The translations under genes were made by a program, and so were the position numbers. Positions 7,834 to 15,873 of a stretch of 64,000 nucleotides of DNA are shown piece after piece (position 1 is the stretch's first letter; every line of letters starts with the position of its first letter). The DNA comes from Pseudomonadota bacterium (GTDB taxonomy: Bacteria; Pseudomonadota; Gammaproteobacteria; Burkholderiales; Burkholderiaceae_C): the NCBI GenBank assembly GCA_030535425.1, contig JAUNHQ010000003.1:24820-88819 (forward strand). Reading direction: 5' to 3'. The notes beneath the pieces are model-generated. The model was given only the letters and a program-made list of their open reading frames with translations, made no database searches and had not been told where the DNA came from.

Positions 7834-9849
7834 CTACTCCAGGCGCAGCAGCTCCGCCCCATCCATCACCTGATCGCCGGGGGCATACAGCAGCTCGGCC
7901 ACCACGCCGTCGATGGGGGCGGCAATGGTGTGTTCCATCTTCATCGCCTCCATCACGGCCAGGGGCTGGCCTTTGCTGACCTTGTCGCCCGCTTTCACGG
8001 CAAAACTGACCACTTTGCCGGGCATGGGGGCCGTCAGGCGCCCGGCGTCGCCGCCGCCTTCGCCGGCGTGGGCCAGCACGTCCAGCTCGGTGATCTGGGC
8101 GGCGCCGCGCGTGCCAAAGACGTGCTCGACTTCGCCCAGGGCGTACACGCTGACGACTTCACGCTGCTGCTTGGCGCCTTCGCCCAGGCGCAGGTCAATG
8201 CGTCCGTCGGCCAAGGCGGTGAAGGCAATGGGCTGGGGCGCGGCATCGCCCACTTTCAGCATCAGGCCGTCATCGAGATAGCGCAGCTTGGCCACCACGG
8301 GCTGGCCCTGGTATTGCAGGTCGATGCGGCGCTGCGCCACGCCGTGCGAGCGCCAGCCGTCGGCGCGGCTGAAGGGGTCGGCGGTTTCGGCGGCGCGCTC
8401 GGCCAGCACCGTCTGGGCCACGGCGGCGGCCACCGTCAGGGGCTGGCCCAGCTTGTCCTGGTTGAACAGGTGTTCGCTTTCGCGCTGGATCAGGGCCGTG
8501 TCCAGCTTGGCGTGGGCAAAAGCGTCGGTGGCCAGCACGTGGCGCAGAAACTGCACGTTGGTTTGCAGCCCGGCGATGTGGGTGGCGGCCAGGGCTTCGT
8601 CCAGCTTGGCCAGGGCTTGCTGGCGGGTTTCGCCCCAGACGATGAGCTTGGCGATCATGCTGTCGTAATAGGGGCTGATGGCGTCGCCCTCGCGCACGCC
8701 GTCGTCCACGCGCACGGGGCCGAATTCAAAGCTGACGTGCGCGGGCTTGCGGTAAATGGCCAGTTGGCCGGTGGCGGGCAGGAAGTTGTTGTCGGGGTTT
8801 TCGGCGCAGATGCGCGCCTCGATGGCGTGGCCGTCGATCAGCAGCTCGTCCTGCTTCAGCGGCAGCGGCTCGCCGGCGGCCACGCGCAATTGCCACTCCA
8901 CCAGGTCTTGCCCGGTGATGGCTTCGGTGACGGGGTGCTCCACCTGCAGGCGGGTGTTCATCTCCATGAAGTAGAACTTCATCTGCTCGGGCGCGTCGTA
9001 GCCGCCGGGCTGCTCGACGATGAATTCCACCGTGCCCGCGCCCACGTAGCCCACGGCCTTGGCGGCGTTGACGGCGGCCTGGCCCATGGCGGCGCGGATG
9101 GCCGGTGTCATGCCGGGGGCGGGGGCTTCTTCCAGCACTTTTTGGTGGCGGCGCTGCACGGAGCAGTCGCGCTCAAACAGGTACACGCAGTTGCCGTGGG
9201 TGTCGCCAAACACCTGGATCTCAATGTGGCGCGGGCGCTGCACGTATTTTTCGATCAGCACGTTGTCGTCGCCAAAGCTGTTGATGGCCTCGCGCTTGCA
9301 GCTTTCCAGCGCGGCCATGAAGTCCTCGGCCTTCTCAACCGCGCGCATGCCCTTGCCGCCGCCGCCCGCGCTGGCTTTGATGAGCACGGGGTAGCCGATG
9401 CGGTCGGCTTCTTGCTGCAAAAAGGCGGGGTCCTGGTTGGTGCCGTGGTAGCCGGGCACCAGGGGCACGCTGGCGCTTTCCATCAGGCGCTTGGATTCGG
9501 CCTTCAGGCCCATGGCCTTGATGGCGCTGGCGGGCGGGCCGATGAAGACCAGGCCGTTGTCGGCACAGGCCTGGGCAAAGTCTTCGTTCTCGCTCAAAAA
9601 GCCGTAGCCGGGGTGAATGGCCTGCGCGCCGGTGGCCTTGGCTGCGTCGATGATGCGCTGCCACTGCAAATAACTGTCCTTGGGGGCGCTGCCGCCCACG
9701 TGCACGGCCTCGTCGCACACCTGCACATGCTTGGCGTGCGCGTCGGCGTCGGAATACACGGCCACGGTTTTCACGCCCAGGTAGCGGGCGGTGGCGGCCA
9801 CGCGGCAGGCGATTTCGCCGCGGTTGGCGATCAGGATTTTTTTGAACAT
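7834..9849 (-). CDS. mccA: Methylcrotonoyl-CoA carboxylase alpha (biotin-containing) subunit
   Basis: A 671-residue acyl-CoA carboxylase alpha chain. The biotin carboxylase half starts KILIANRGEIACRV, has the Gly-rich ATP loop AGGGGKGMR near residue 160 and EMNTRLQVEHPVTE near residue 290. The C-terminal biotinyl domain has EAMKMEH with the biotin-accepting Lys at about residue 637. Alpha chains of propionyl- and methylcrotonyl-CoA carboxylases look alike. The methylcrotonyl assignment rests on liuC and an mccB-type beta subunit in the same cluster. MCC carboxylates 3-methylcrotonyl-CoA in leucine breakdown. Ribosome site GAGGAGA precedes ATG 9849. Its leader is a mosaic of copies of its own 5' end. 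Confidence 0.85.
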   Translation of the reverse strand: MFKKILIANRGEIACRVAATARYLGVKTVAVYSDADAHAKHVQVCDEAVHVGGSAPKDSYLQWQRIIDAAKATGAQAIHPGYGFLSENEDFAQACADNGLVFIGPPASAIKAMGLKAESKRLMESASVPLVPGYHGTNQDPAFLQQEADRIGYPVLIKASAGGGGKGMRAVEKAEDFMAALESCKREAINSFGDDNVLIEKYVQRPRHIEIQVFGDTHGNCVYLFERDCSVQRRHQKVLEEAPAPGMTPAIRAAMGQAAVNAAKAVGYVGAGTVEFIVEQPGGYDAPEQMKFYFMEMNTRLQVEHPVTEAITGQDLVEWQLRVAAGEPLPLKQDELLIDGHAIEARICAENPDNNFLPATGQLAIYRKPAHVSFEFGPVRVDDGVREGDAISPYYDSMIAKLIVWGETRQQALAKLDEALAATHIAGLQTNVQFLRHVLATDAFAHAKLDTALIQRESEHLFNQDKLGQPLTVAAAVAQTVLAERAAETADPFSRADGWRSHGVAQRRIDLQYQGQPVVAKLRYLDDGLMLKVGDAAPQPIAFTALADGRIDLRLGEGAKQQREVVSVYALGEVEHVFGTRGAAQITELDVLAHAGEGGGDAGRLTAPMPGKVVSFAVKAGDKVSKGQPLAVMEAMKMEHTIAAPIDGVVAELLYAPGDQVMDGAELLRLE

Positions 9850-9901
9850 GCGTGTCTCCTCTGGTAAGTCACACCGTGCGCGGGGCGGCGAAATCGCCTG
9901 C
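9805..9901 (-). promoter_or_regulatory. 17-bp inverted repeat enclosing the mccA start
   Basis: 9805-9821 (mccA codons about 10-15) and 9885-9901 (leader) are perfectly complementary over 17 bp (core CGGCGAAATCGCCTGC). In the mRNA they could pair, placing the ribosome site and ATG in the loop. A regulatory effect is inference; the repeat itself is exact. Confidence 0.5.
9814..9860 (-). repeat. Direct repeat copy A: mccA start region
   Basis: 47 bp covering the mccA ribosome site, ATG and first 12 codons. It is identical to 9953-9999 except for one base. Confidence 0.9.
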
Positions 9902-9988
9902 GCACGCTGCGCGTGCCAGGCAATTTGTTGAAACCTGCCCTGCAGGCCGGTTTTCGCCGCGGTTGACGATCAGGATTTTTTTGAACAT
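9869..9988 (-). CDS. Leader ORF duplicating the mccA N-terminus (39 codons)
   Basis: ATG 9988 has its own strong ribosome site (AAGGAGA, 7 bases upstream). The first 12 residues are MFKKILIVNRGE against MFKKILIANRGE in mccA. It then diverges and stops at TGA 9869-9871, 19 bases before the mccA start. It arose from a 47-bp duplication. Translation is possible because the initiation signals are intact, but a product function is unproven; it may act as an upstream ORF on mccA. Confidence 0.4.
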   Translation of the reverse strand: MFKKILIVNRGENRPAGQVSTNCLARAACAGDFAAPRTV

Positions 9989-9999
9989 GCGTGTCTCCT
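9953..9999 (-). repeat. Direct repeat copy B: duplicated mccA start region
   Basis: 46 of 47 bases match 9814-9860. The copy carries ribosome site, ATG and about 12 codons, and lies 139 bp upstream of the authentic mccA start. Confidence 0.9.
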
Positions 10000-10029
10000 T
10001 GAAAGGTGTGTCAATGGCTGGGCTTTGGG

Positions 10030-10635
10030 TCAGGCGCCACTACCCCAGATGCGGGCCCACAGGCTGGGCGCGCCTTCTGCCGTGGAGGGAAAGTGCTGCG
10101 CCCAATGGGTCTGGAAATAGCGCACGGCCAGGCACTCCAGCGCGGGCGGCCAGGCCACCGTCACGAGCAGCGGCGCTTTGCCATGCTGGAGCACGCGCAG
10201 CACCCGCTCGCCAGCCAGGCGGTAAATCAGCAAGCTCTTGATGCGGGCCGGATCCACCCGCAGCGGCTGGGGGTCGTTGGGCACGGTTTCAATGTGCAGC
10301 AGCCCATCCGTGACGCCAATCACCTGCCGCCCCAGCGGGTTGGCGCGGTACTGGCGAAAGATGCGCAGCTGCACATGAACCAGCCAGGCCAGCACAGCCG
10401 CCAGCAGGCACAGGCTCCACAGCGCCTGCGGTGACAAATAATCTTCGTGATGGCGGCTGACATGCACGAGCGCCCCCAGCAGCAACAGCCACCAGCCCCG
10501 CGTCAAACGCAGCGACGACACAAACACGCCCTGCGGCGTCATCACATATCCCCCCTGGCTGACCCTGGCAAGCGGCGCAGGCGCAGCAACGGGCGAAGGC
10601 AGGGGCGATGGCAAAGACGAAGGGAAAGCAGGCAT
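10030..10635 (-). CDS. Uncharacterised membrane protein with two transmembrane helices
   Basis: 201 residues from ATG 10635 (a GTG at 10641 is also in frame). It has a Pro/Ser-rich N-terminus, then two hydrophobic helices (around WWLLLLGALV and LWSLCLLAAVLAWLV) separated by a short loop with HVSRHHEDY, and a cytoplasmic C-terminal domain of about 100 residues that may resemble small PH-like membrane-linked domains. I recognise no named family. It lies just upstream of the mccA leader on the same strand, so it may be co-transcribed with mccA. Confidence 0.65.
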   Translation of the reverse strand: MPAFPSSLPSPLPSPVAAPAPLARVSQGGYVMTPQGVFVSSLRLTRGWWLLLLGALVHVSRHHEDYLSPQALWSLCLLAAVLAWLVHVQLRIFRQYRANPLGRQVIGVTDGLLHIETVPNDPQPLRVDPARIKSLLIYRLAGERVLRVLQHGKAPLLVTVAWPPALECLAVRYFQTHWAQHFPSTAEGAPSLWARIWGSGA

Positions 10636-10734
10636 GGTCACACGGGCAAGGAAGGGGTGGGCACGTCAGGAAAGGTCAGAAAGGAAAAGGCGCATCATCG
10701 ACCGTAGTTGCTGCGCCCCCATGCAGCGGGCGGC

Positions 10735-11487
10735 TCATGCGGGCGACTCCGGCAGCGGTGCGGCGCCCTGGCGGCGCAGCTTGCGCAGCACCAGTTTGAA
10801 AAACTTAAACAGCAGCACGATCAGCGCCACGGCCAGCAGCACCATGACGGCCAGCGCCACGCCAAAGGCCACGGGGTATTGCGTGGCCAGCCAGACCACG
10901 GCCACCACCAGCCCGTCTTCAAACAAGGACGCGCCCCAGTTGGAAAACGGCTCGGGGCTGGTGTTGATGGCCGCGCGGGTGGTGGCCTTGGCGGCAAACG
11001 AGGTGGCCGCCAGCGAGCCGCCCAGCAGGCCCGCGGCCACGCCCATGGCCGCGTTGTCGGCCCCGAACACACCCGCCGCCAGCAGCGCCCCGGCGGGGAT
11101 GCGGATGAAGGCGTTGACGCCATCCCACGCGCTGTCGAGCCAGGGCACCTTGTCGGCAAAAAACTCCACCAGCAGCATGAAGCCGCTCACGCCCAGCACC
11201 AACGGATGTGCCAGCACGGAAAGGCCCGCCGGCAGGGCCAGCCAGCCCGCCGCGCCCATGGCCCCCACCAGAAAGGTGACGGCATACAGCCGAAAGCCGC
11301 TGGCCCAGCCCAGCGCGGCGGCCAGCGCCAGCAGGCCCGCCATGTCCAGCTGCTGCATGGCCCCGCTGGCCGCTTGCCCCACGGCTTGCGCCCCTTGATC
11401 CACAGCGCGCGCGGTGTCCGGGCCGATGTGGATGCCCATGCCGTGCAGCCATTGCACGATGGCGTCGGTAAGGCTCTGCTCTTGCAT
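10735..11487 (-). CDS. DUF4126 membrane protein with an added N-terminal leader
   Basis: 250 residues. The DUF4126 core starts near residue 45 with LAAALGWASGFRLYAV and contains about five or six hydrophobic helices and the Gly-rich FADKVPWLDSAWD and AGVFGADNAAMGVAAGLLGG segments. The family has no assigned function. The first 31 residues (MQEQSLTDAIVQWLHGMG...) are not part of the usual family start. They are shared with the neighbouring lipoprotein gene. The C-terminus is a basic KLVLRKLRRQ after a final helix. Confidence 0.8.
   Translation of the reverse strand: MQEQSLTDAIVQWLHGMGIHIGPDTARAVDQGAQAVGQAASGAMQQLDMAGLLALAAALGWASGFRLYAVTFLVGAMGAAGWLALPAGLSVLAHPLVLGVSGFMLLVEFFADKVPWLDSAWDGVNAFIRIPAGALLAAGVFGADNAAMGVAAGLLGGSLAATSFAAKATTRAAINTSPEPFSNWGASLFEDGLVVAVVWLATQYPVAFGVALAVMVLLAVALIVLLFKFFKLVLRKLRRQGAAPLPESPA
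11398..11487 (-). repeat. Duplicated gene-start segment, copy 1 (DUF4126)
   Basis: The first 90 bp of the DUF4126 gene. They match the first 90 bp of the lipoprotein ORF (12111-12200) at most positions and in the same frame (HGMG-x-HIGPDTARAV shared at protein level). Confidence 0.85.
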
Positions 11488-11546
11488 GAGGTTCTGCTTT
11501 TCCGGTAGTGGTTTGTGTCGGATGGATGAAACGGCGGCGGGTGCGG

Positions 11547-12200
11547 TCAAGGTGCCGGCATGGGGAGCACGGCCATGAACTGGCCGCAGACCTTGACCTG
11601 GCCGTCTTGCACCTGCCAGCCCTGCCATTTCTCCGCCTCGCTGAGTGCGCAGTCGGCCCAGGGCCGGTCGAGGGCTTGCACCTGCACGGCGCCCTGGGCC
11701 GTCTCGGTCACTACGAAAGGGATCTTCTCCCCCGGTCTTTCAGCTCCCATGATGAGCAGCCCCGGCCCGGGCAGCAGTTGCAGGGCCTGGCAATTGTTGT
11801 AGTGGTTTTGGCGCTCGTAGAGCGTATCCAGCCGCACGGGCTGGCCCCGGTGGCTGATCCAGTAGTCGCAAAACTCGGTGCTCAGGTGTCGCGCGCCCGC
11901 GCGGTAGCGGCGCACTTCAACGCTGAAAGGGCCGTGTTGCACCGTGCGCAGCAGCTCGCCCCGCGTGCGGCTGTCTGGCGGCGTGCCGACGCTGCCTAGG
12001 CTGCCCGAGGAGGGGGCGCTACAGCCAGCCACGGCCAGCAGCGCGCCAAGCGCCGTGCATGCGGCTGCTGCCTGTTTGAACACCGTCTTGCCCGGGCCAC
12101 TGGTGGTCTGATTCACGGCGCGCGCAGTGTCCGGGCCGATGTGCAGCCCCATGCCGTGCAGCCATTGCACGAGGTCGGCGATCAGGCTGTGTTCTTGCAT
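11547..12200 (-). CDS. Predicted lipoprotein with a duplicated N-terminal extension
   Basis: From ATG 12200 the ORF encodes 217 residues. The first about 31 (MQEHSLIADLVQWLHGMG...) duplicate the DUF4126 leader. After them comes a classical lipoprotein signal: an in-frame GTG at 12083 gives MFKQAAAACTALGALLAVAGC, ending in the lipobox AVAGC. The ancestral start is therefore probably the GTG, giving a 178-residue lipoprotein. The mature part contains FCDYWISHRGQPVR and several Cys residues; I recognise no family. Which start is used decides whether the signal peptide works, because an extra 39 residues ahead of it would likely impair export. Confidence 0.65.
   Translation of the reverse strand: MQEHSLIADLVQWLHGMGLHIGPDTARAVNQTTSGPGKTVFKQAAAACTALGALLAVAGCSAPSSGSLGSVGTPPDSRTRGELLRTVQHGPFSVEVRRYRAGARHLSTEFCDYWISHRGQPVRLDTLYERQNHYNNCQALQLLPGPGLLIMGAERPGEKIPFVVTETAQGAVQVQALDRPWADCALSEAEKWQGWQVQDGQVKVCGQFMAVLPMPAP
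12111..12200 (-). repeat. Duplicated gene-start segment, copy 2 (lipoprotein ORF)
   Basis: The counterpart of 11398-11487, with the same orientation, frame and length (90 bp) and roughly 85 percent identity by eye. Confidence 0.85.
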
Positions 12201-12206
12201 GTTTAC

Positions 12207-12258
12207 TATCAAATAAATAGCTGCTCGCACGCTCTGGACAAGCGGAAATGCCCTTTTT
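12207..12258 (+). repeat. Dispersed repeat, copy R4
   Basis: ATCAAATAAATAGCT ... GGACAAGCGG ... GCCCTTTTT, ending five bases from the liuC stop. Plus orientation. Confidence 0.85.
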
Positions 12259-12263
12259 GATGC

Positions 12264-13052
12264 TCAAGCCTCAGACAGCCACGCGGGCTTGCGCTTTTGC
12301 AGGAACGACTGCACGCCTTCCTTGCCCTCATCACTGGCGCGGATGTCGGCAATGCCTTCCACGGTGCGCTCGATCAGCAGGCGGGTGATGTCGCGCCCGG
12401 CCACGTCTTGCACCAGCTTTTTGCATTCCTTGACGGCGTTGGGGCTGGCGCCCACCAGCGCGGCCACCAGCTCGGCCACTTTGGCGTCGAGCTGATCGGC
12501 AGGCACCACTTCGTGCACGAAGCCGATGCGCAGCGCCTCTTGCGCGCTGAAGCGCTCGGCGGTGAGAAAGTAGCGGTGCGCCGCGCGCGGGCCCATGGCG
12601 CGGATGACGTAGGGGCTGATGGTGGCGGGGATCAGGCCCAGCTTGACTTCAGACAGGCAATACCCCGCCGTGTCCACGCTCACGGCCATGTCGCACGCGG
12701 CCACCAGGCCCATGCCACCGGCGTACACATCGCCCTGCACGCGGGCAATCGTGGGCTTGGGGCACTCGTAAATGGCGCGCAGCATGAAAGCGAGCTTGCC
12801 CGCGTCTTCCAGGTTCTCGTCGCGCGTGTAGTCGGCCATGCGGCGCATCCAGTTCAGGTCAGCCCCCGCGCAAAAAGCCTTGCCCTCGGCCATGAGCACG
12901 ATGGCGCGCACATCGGGTGCCTCGCCCAGCTGCAGGAAGGCTTGCGAAAGCTCGGCAATCACTTCGTCGTTGAAGGCATTGCGCACGTCGGGACGTGAGA
13001 GGACGACAGTGGCCACATGGCCTTGTTGGGTGATGCGGATGGTTTGGGTCAT
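12264..13052 (-). CDS. liuC: Enoyl-CoA hydratase/isomerase, probable methylglutaconyl-CoA hydratase
   Basis: A 262-residue crotonase. The first oxyanion-hole segment is AEGKAFCAGADLNWM, the second is GDVYAGGMGLVAACDMAV. The acid/base segment is LSEVKLGLIPATISPYV. Family crotonases act on many acyl-CoAs; linkage to mccA and mccB supports the leucine-pathway hydratase that turns 3-methylglutaconyl-CoA into HMG-CoA. The start overlaps the PPOX gene stop as ATGA, so the DinB, PPOX and liuC genes form one translationally coupled run. Confidence 0.85.
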   Translation of the reverse strand: MTQTIRITQQGHVATVVLSRPDVRNAFNDEVIAELSQAFLQLGEAPDVRAIVLMAEGKAFCAGADLNWMRRMADYTRDENLEDAGKLAFMLRAIYECPKPTIARVQGDVYAGGMGLVAACDMAVSVDTAGYCLSEVKLGLIPATISPYVIRAMGPRAAHRYFLTAERFSAQEALRIGFVHEVVPADQLDAKVAELVAALVGASPNAVKECKKLVQDVAGRDITRLLIERTVEGIADIRASDEGKEGVQSFLQKRKPAWLSEA

Positions 13053-13594
13053 GGTTTGGGATTTTTCTGTGTTGGCGAGTCCGGTTGGCCGTGGGCGTTG
13101 ACGGTGGCTGACCTGGCCCATTGCACCCCGTAGCGGGCCAGGGCGCTGGCCTGTTGGCCCGCCTCGGTGGTGCTCTCGGGATAGAAGCGGTAACTGGGCG
13201 CAAGAATGGGTTCGGCGTGCGCCACCCGCACGCGAATCACGGCGGCAATGGCAAAGCGCTCGCCCACCAGTGGCGCAAGCGGTGCGCTCCACGTAGCGAA
13301 GCTGGCATCGCCCGCGCGTGCCATTTGTGCATGGCCCCTGAGCTTGAAGCCTTTTTGTTTGAACACGTCCACAAAGCTCACGCACACTTGTGGGTGCCGC
13401 TCGATGTTGCGCACACTTTGGGGTGAGGCAATGTGGGCGATCACCAAATGCTCGTCATCCAGCACCGCAAAAATCTCCTTGGGCGAGACATTGGGCCAGC
13501 CGGTCTCGTCCACGGTCGCCAGCCAGCACAGCACACTGTCTTGCGCGGCTTGCCGGATGGCGGGGGTAATGGGGGCGTGCGTCGGTGTGCTCAT
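13049..13594 (-). CDS. Pyridoxamine 5'-phosphate oxidase-family flavin-binding protein
   Basis: 181 residues with the PPOX split-barrel start: LCWLATVDETGWPNVSPKEIFAVLDDEHLVIAH, followed by NIERHPQVCVSFVDVF. These proteins bind FMN or F420-like cofactors and mediate oxidation of small molecules; the substrate is not readable. It overlaps the DinB gene upstream and liuC downstream by ATGA at both ends. The C-terminal 40 residues are non-conserved. Confidence 0.8.
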   Translation of the reverse strand: MSTPTHAPITPAIRQAAQDSVLCWLATVDETGWPNVSPKEIFAVLDDEHLVIAHIASPQSVRNIERHPQVCVSFVDVFKQKGFKLRGHAQMARAGDASFATWSAPLAPLVGERFAIAAVIRVRVAHAEPILAPSYRFYPESTTEAGQQASALARYGVQWARSATVNAHGQPDSPTQKNPKP

Positions 13595-14100
13595 GCCTTG
13601 GCCTCCGCTTGCAGCATGTAAACCAAGTCCAGCTCAGGCCCAGCCTGCCCCAGGGCGGTGAGCACGGCCGTGATCTGCCCGCGGTGGTGGGTGCTGTGGT
13701 TGAACACATGGGCCAGGGTGAGCGCAAAGGGCAGCGATGCCGGCTCACCACGCATGGTGGTGTAGCTGAGCACTCCTTCAAAACGCTCGGCAGGCCAGCT
13801 GTCGATCAAGGGCTGCCAGCCCGTCACGCCTTCCAGCAAGCGTTCTGCCAGGCGTTGACGATCGGGCTCTGCCTCTGCGTCGAGCGCCAGCTTGGGCGAG
13901 ACGCCTTCGCCAAAGCGGCGCTGCCACAGCATCAGCTCAGCCACCAGCAGGTGGTTGAGCGTGCCGTGAATGCTTTTGAAAAACAGGCCCACGTCGCGTC
14001 GGTAGGCTTCATCAGACACAGCAGCCACGGCATCCAGCAGGCGGCGGGTGGCCCATGCGTTGTAGCGGGCCAGGGTGGTGAAGTAGGTGTGCGGGCTCAT
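13591..14100 (-). CDS. DinB-family protein
   Basis: A 169-residue four-helix bundle of the DinB/DUF664 type. The metal-binding triad is suggested by TLNHLLVAE (His in helix 2) and HVFNHSTHHRGQ (two His in helix 4). These proteins bind a divalent metal and include bacillithiol-S-transferase-like enzymes, but the role here is unknown. Start ATG 14100; ATGA overlap with the PPOX gene. Confidence 0.85.
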   Translation of the reverse strand: MSPHTYFTTLARYNAWATRRLLDAVAAVSDEAYRRDVGLFFKSIHGTLNHLLVAELMLWQRRFGEGVSPKLALDAEAEPDRQRLAERLLEGVTGWQPLIDSWPAERFEGVLSYTTMRGEPASLPFALTLAHVFNHSTHHRGQITAVLTALGQAGPELDLVYMLQAEAKA

Positions 14101-14117
14101 GGTGCAAGTCCTTTCGT

Positions 14118-14687
14118 TCAGGCGGCCGGCGCATGCAGCGCCTTGCACATCAGCACCGATGCGTAGGTCTTGCCGCTCCATTGCACGCAGCCGGCATCGC
14201 GGTAGCCACGGCGCTGGTAGCGGGCGCGCAGGGCGGTGGCGGGCTCGGCCGTGTCCAGCGCCACCTGGGCAAAGCCGCGTTGCCGCGCCCAGTCTTCGGC
14301 CATGTCGCACAGGCGCTCGGCCAGGCCCTGGCCGCGCAGCGCGGGGTGCACGGCCAGTTGGGCCAGGATGGCGGTGTCGGCCCGGGTGTACAGCGCAGGG
14401 GCGCTGTCTTGCCGCTGCACGTAATGCGTGCCCACGGGCTTGGGCGGGCTGATGCACACGCTGCCCACCAGCGCACCGGCGGGCAGGCCGCCCTGAGCCT
14501 GCAAGAGCTCGGCCACAAAGCACTGGCCGTGGGCGATGCGCTCGCGCGTGGTTTGCTCGCTTTGCGTGGCGGCGGTGAAGTTCCAGCCCTGCGCGGCCAG
14601 CGTGGCATAGGCCGTGTGCAGCAGCGCGGTGAGTTGCTGCACGCTGTCGGCGGTGCTCAAAGGACGAATACGGGTGGTGTCAGTCAT
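14118..14687 (-). CDS. GNAT-family N-acetyltransferase
   Basis: 189 residues. The acetyl-CoA-binding motif A is LAQLAVHPALRGQGLAERL (the Q/R-x-x-G-x-G/A region), followed by AEDWARQRGFAQVALDT and a YQRRGYRDAG ending, all typical of GNAT proteins. The substrate is unknown. ATG 14687 lies two bases past the stop of the upstream AAA ATPase gene, so the two are co-transcribed. Confidence 0.85.
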   Translation of the reverse strand: MTDTTRIRPLSTADSVQQLTALLHTAYATLAAQGWNFTAATQSEQTTRERIAHGQCFVAELLQAQGGLPAGALVGSVCISPPKPVGTHYVQRQDSAPALYTRADTAILAQLAVHPALRGQGLAERLCDMAEDWARQRGFAQVALDTAEPATALRARYQRRGYRDAGCVQWSGKTYASVLMCKALHAPAA

Positions 14688-14689
14688 GT

Positions 14690-15868
14690 TCAAGGTTTCT
14701 CCCCTGCATCAAGAACGGGCTTGCCCGCCCGAAGCGCCTGTGTGAGGGCCTTGCGCTGGCGCCAGATGCTGCGCACGTAGGGGTCGGAGATGATGAAGCG
14801 GCCGTGGCCGATGCGGGCGATCAGGTTGGCGGCCACCAGCCCGTCCACCGTGGTTTGCACCTGTTTGACTTCCACCGGCAATCCCTGGGCGGCCGTGTAG
14901 TCGGCCAGCGCGGCCTGACCGTAGAGCTCGCGCGTGCCGTCTTCCGGCCCGTCGGCGATGCGGGCGAAGACCAGCTCGCCCAGCTCACCGCCGATTTCGC
15001 CGGCGCGGGCAAATTCCATGTCCGCCGCTGAATAGGCCAGGGTGGCGCAGATGAGGTCGAACTCGGCATCGCTGCCTTGCGGCGCGGCCTGGAACTGGCC
15101 GAGCGCCCGCTCCAGCTCTTCCGGGCGGTGGCCCAGGGTCTGAAAGCCGCGCCAGGCGGCCTCCAGCGAGGGCAGGCGCACGCCGTCCGCAGCCAGTTGG
15201 TCGAGCTTCCAGGCCACGTAGTCTTGCGGCAGTGGCTCGAAGGGCGCAGTCACCGCACCCTTGAAGGGGTGCGAGGGCTTGGTGGCCATGTCGTTCATGA
15301 GCGAACGGTGCGAGCCCGTGCCGATGAAGAGGAAGTGGCCCTTGGCCTCGGGGTCCCCATTGACCGCATCGCGCGCGGCCTTGAGGGCAGCCATCAGCGC
15401 ATGGCCCGCCGGGCCAGCGGCCTGCTGCACTTCGTCCACGATCAGCACCACGTCGGTCCGGGCTTTTTGCACCAGATCGTGCATGGCTTGCGCCAGGGTG
15501 ACGCCGCCGGGCTGGCCCAGGGTGTCGAGCTGAAAGTTGAATGTGAGCCCTGCCGCGCCCAGCCCCATGCCCTTGAGGCGTTTGAGCAGGCCAGAGCCCG
15601 GCGTTTGCAGCTCGCGCAACTGCGCGCGCACCGCCTCCAGCACCAGATCCAGCGGCGCGCGGTTCACATTGGCCCACAGGTCCACGTAAATGACGATGGC
15701 ACCGCGCTGGCGCAGCTCTGGCACCAGCTCGTTGCGCAGGAAAGTGCTTTTGCCCACGCGCCGGATGTTGGACAGGAACACGCCCGAGCGCACGCTGGTG
15801 TGCAGACCCGAGGGACTCAGCAACTGATCGGCCAACGCCTTGGCGTAGTCAGGACGGGGGAAAAGCAT
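14690..15868 (-). CDS. AAA-family ATPase with C-terminal winged helix
   Basis: 392 residues. The P-loop is SNIRRVGKST: the GK(S/T) is intact, but the first glycine of GxxxxGK is Asn. Walker B is VVLIVDEVQQ. A sensor-like segment FLFIGTGSHRSL follows; the last about 80 residues (DGLVAANLIARIGHGRFIISDPYVRSIWRQR) look like a winged-helix domain. This is the layout of predicted AAA_16/ATPase_2-like P-loop proteins whose cellular task is mostly unknown. It heads a five-gene run (ATPase, GNAT, DinB, PPOX, liuC). AT-rich inverted repeats lie immediately upstream. Confidence 0.75.
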   Translation of the reverse strand: MLFPRPDYAKALADQLLSPSGLHTSVRSGVFLSNIRRVGKSTFLRNELVPELRQRGAIVIYVDLWANVNRAPLDLVLEAVRAQLRELQTPGSGLLKRLKGMGLGAAGLTFNFQLDTLGQPGGVTLAQAMHDLVQKARTDVVLIVDEVQQAAGPAGHALMAALKAARDAVNGDPEAKGHFLFIGTGSHRSLMNDMATKPSHPFKGAVTAPFEPLPQDYVAWKLDQLAADGVRLPSLEAAWRGFQTLGHRPEELERALGQFQAAPQGSDAEFDLICATLAYSAADMEFARAGEIGGELGELVFARIADGPEDGTRELYGQAALADYTAAQGLPVEVKQVQTTVDGLVAANLIARIGHGRFIISDPYVRSIWRQRKALTQALRAGKPVLDAGEKP

Positions 15869-15873
15869 GGCGA

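Noticed and set aside
7510..9867. Long plus-strand open frame of 785 codons
   Set aside because: Antisense to mccA and the response regulator, which have clear domains and ribosome sites.
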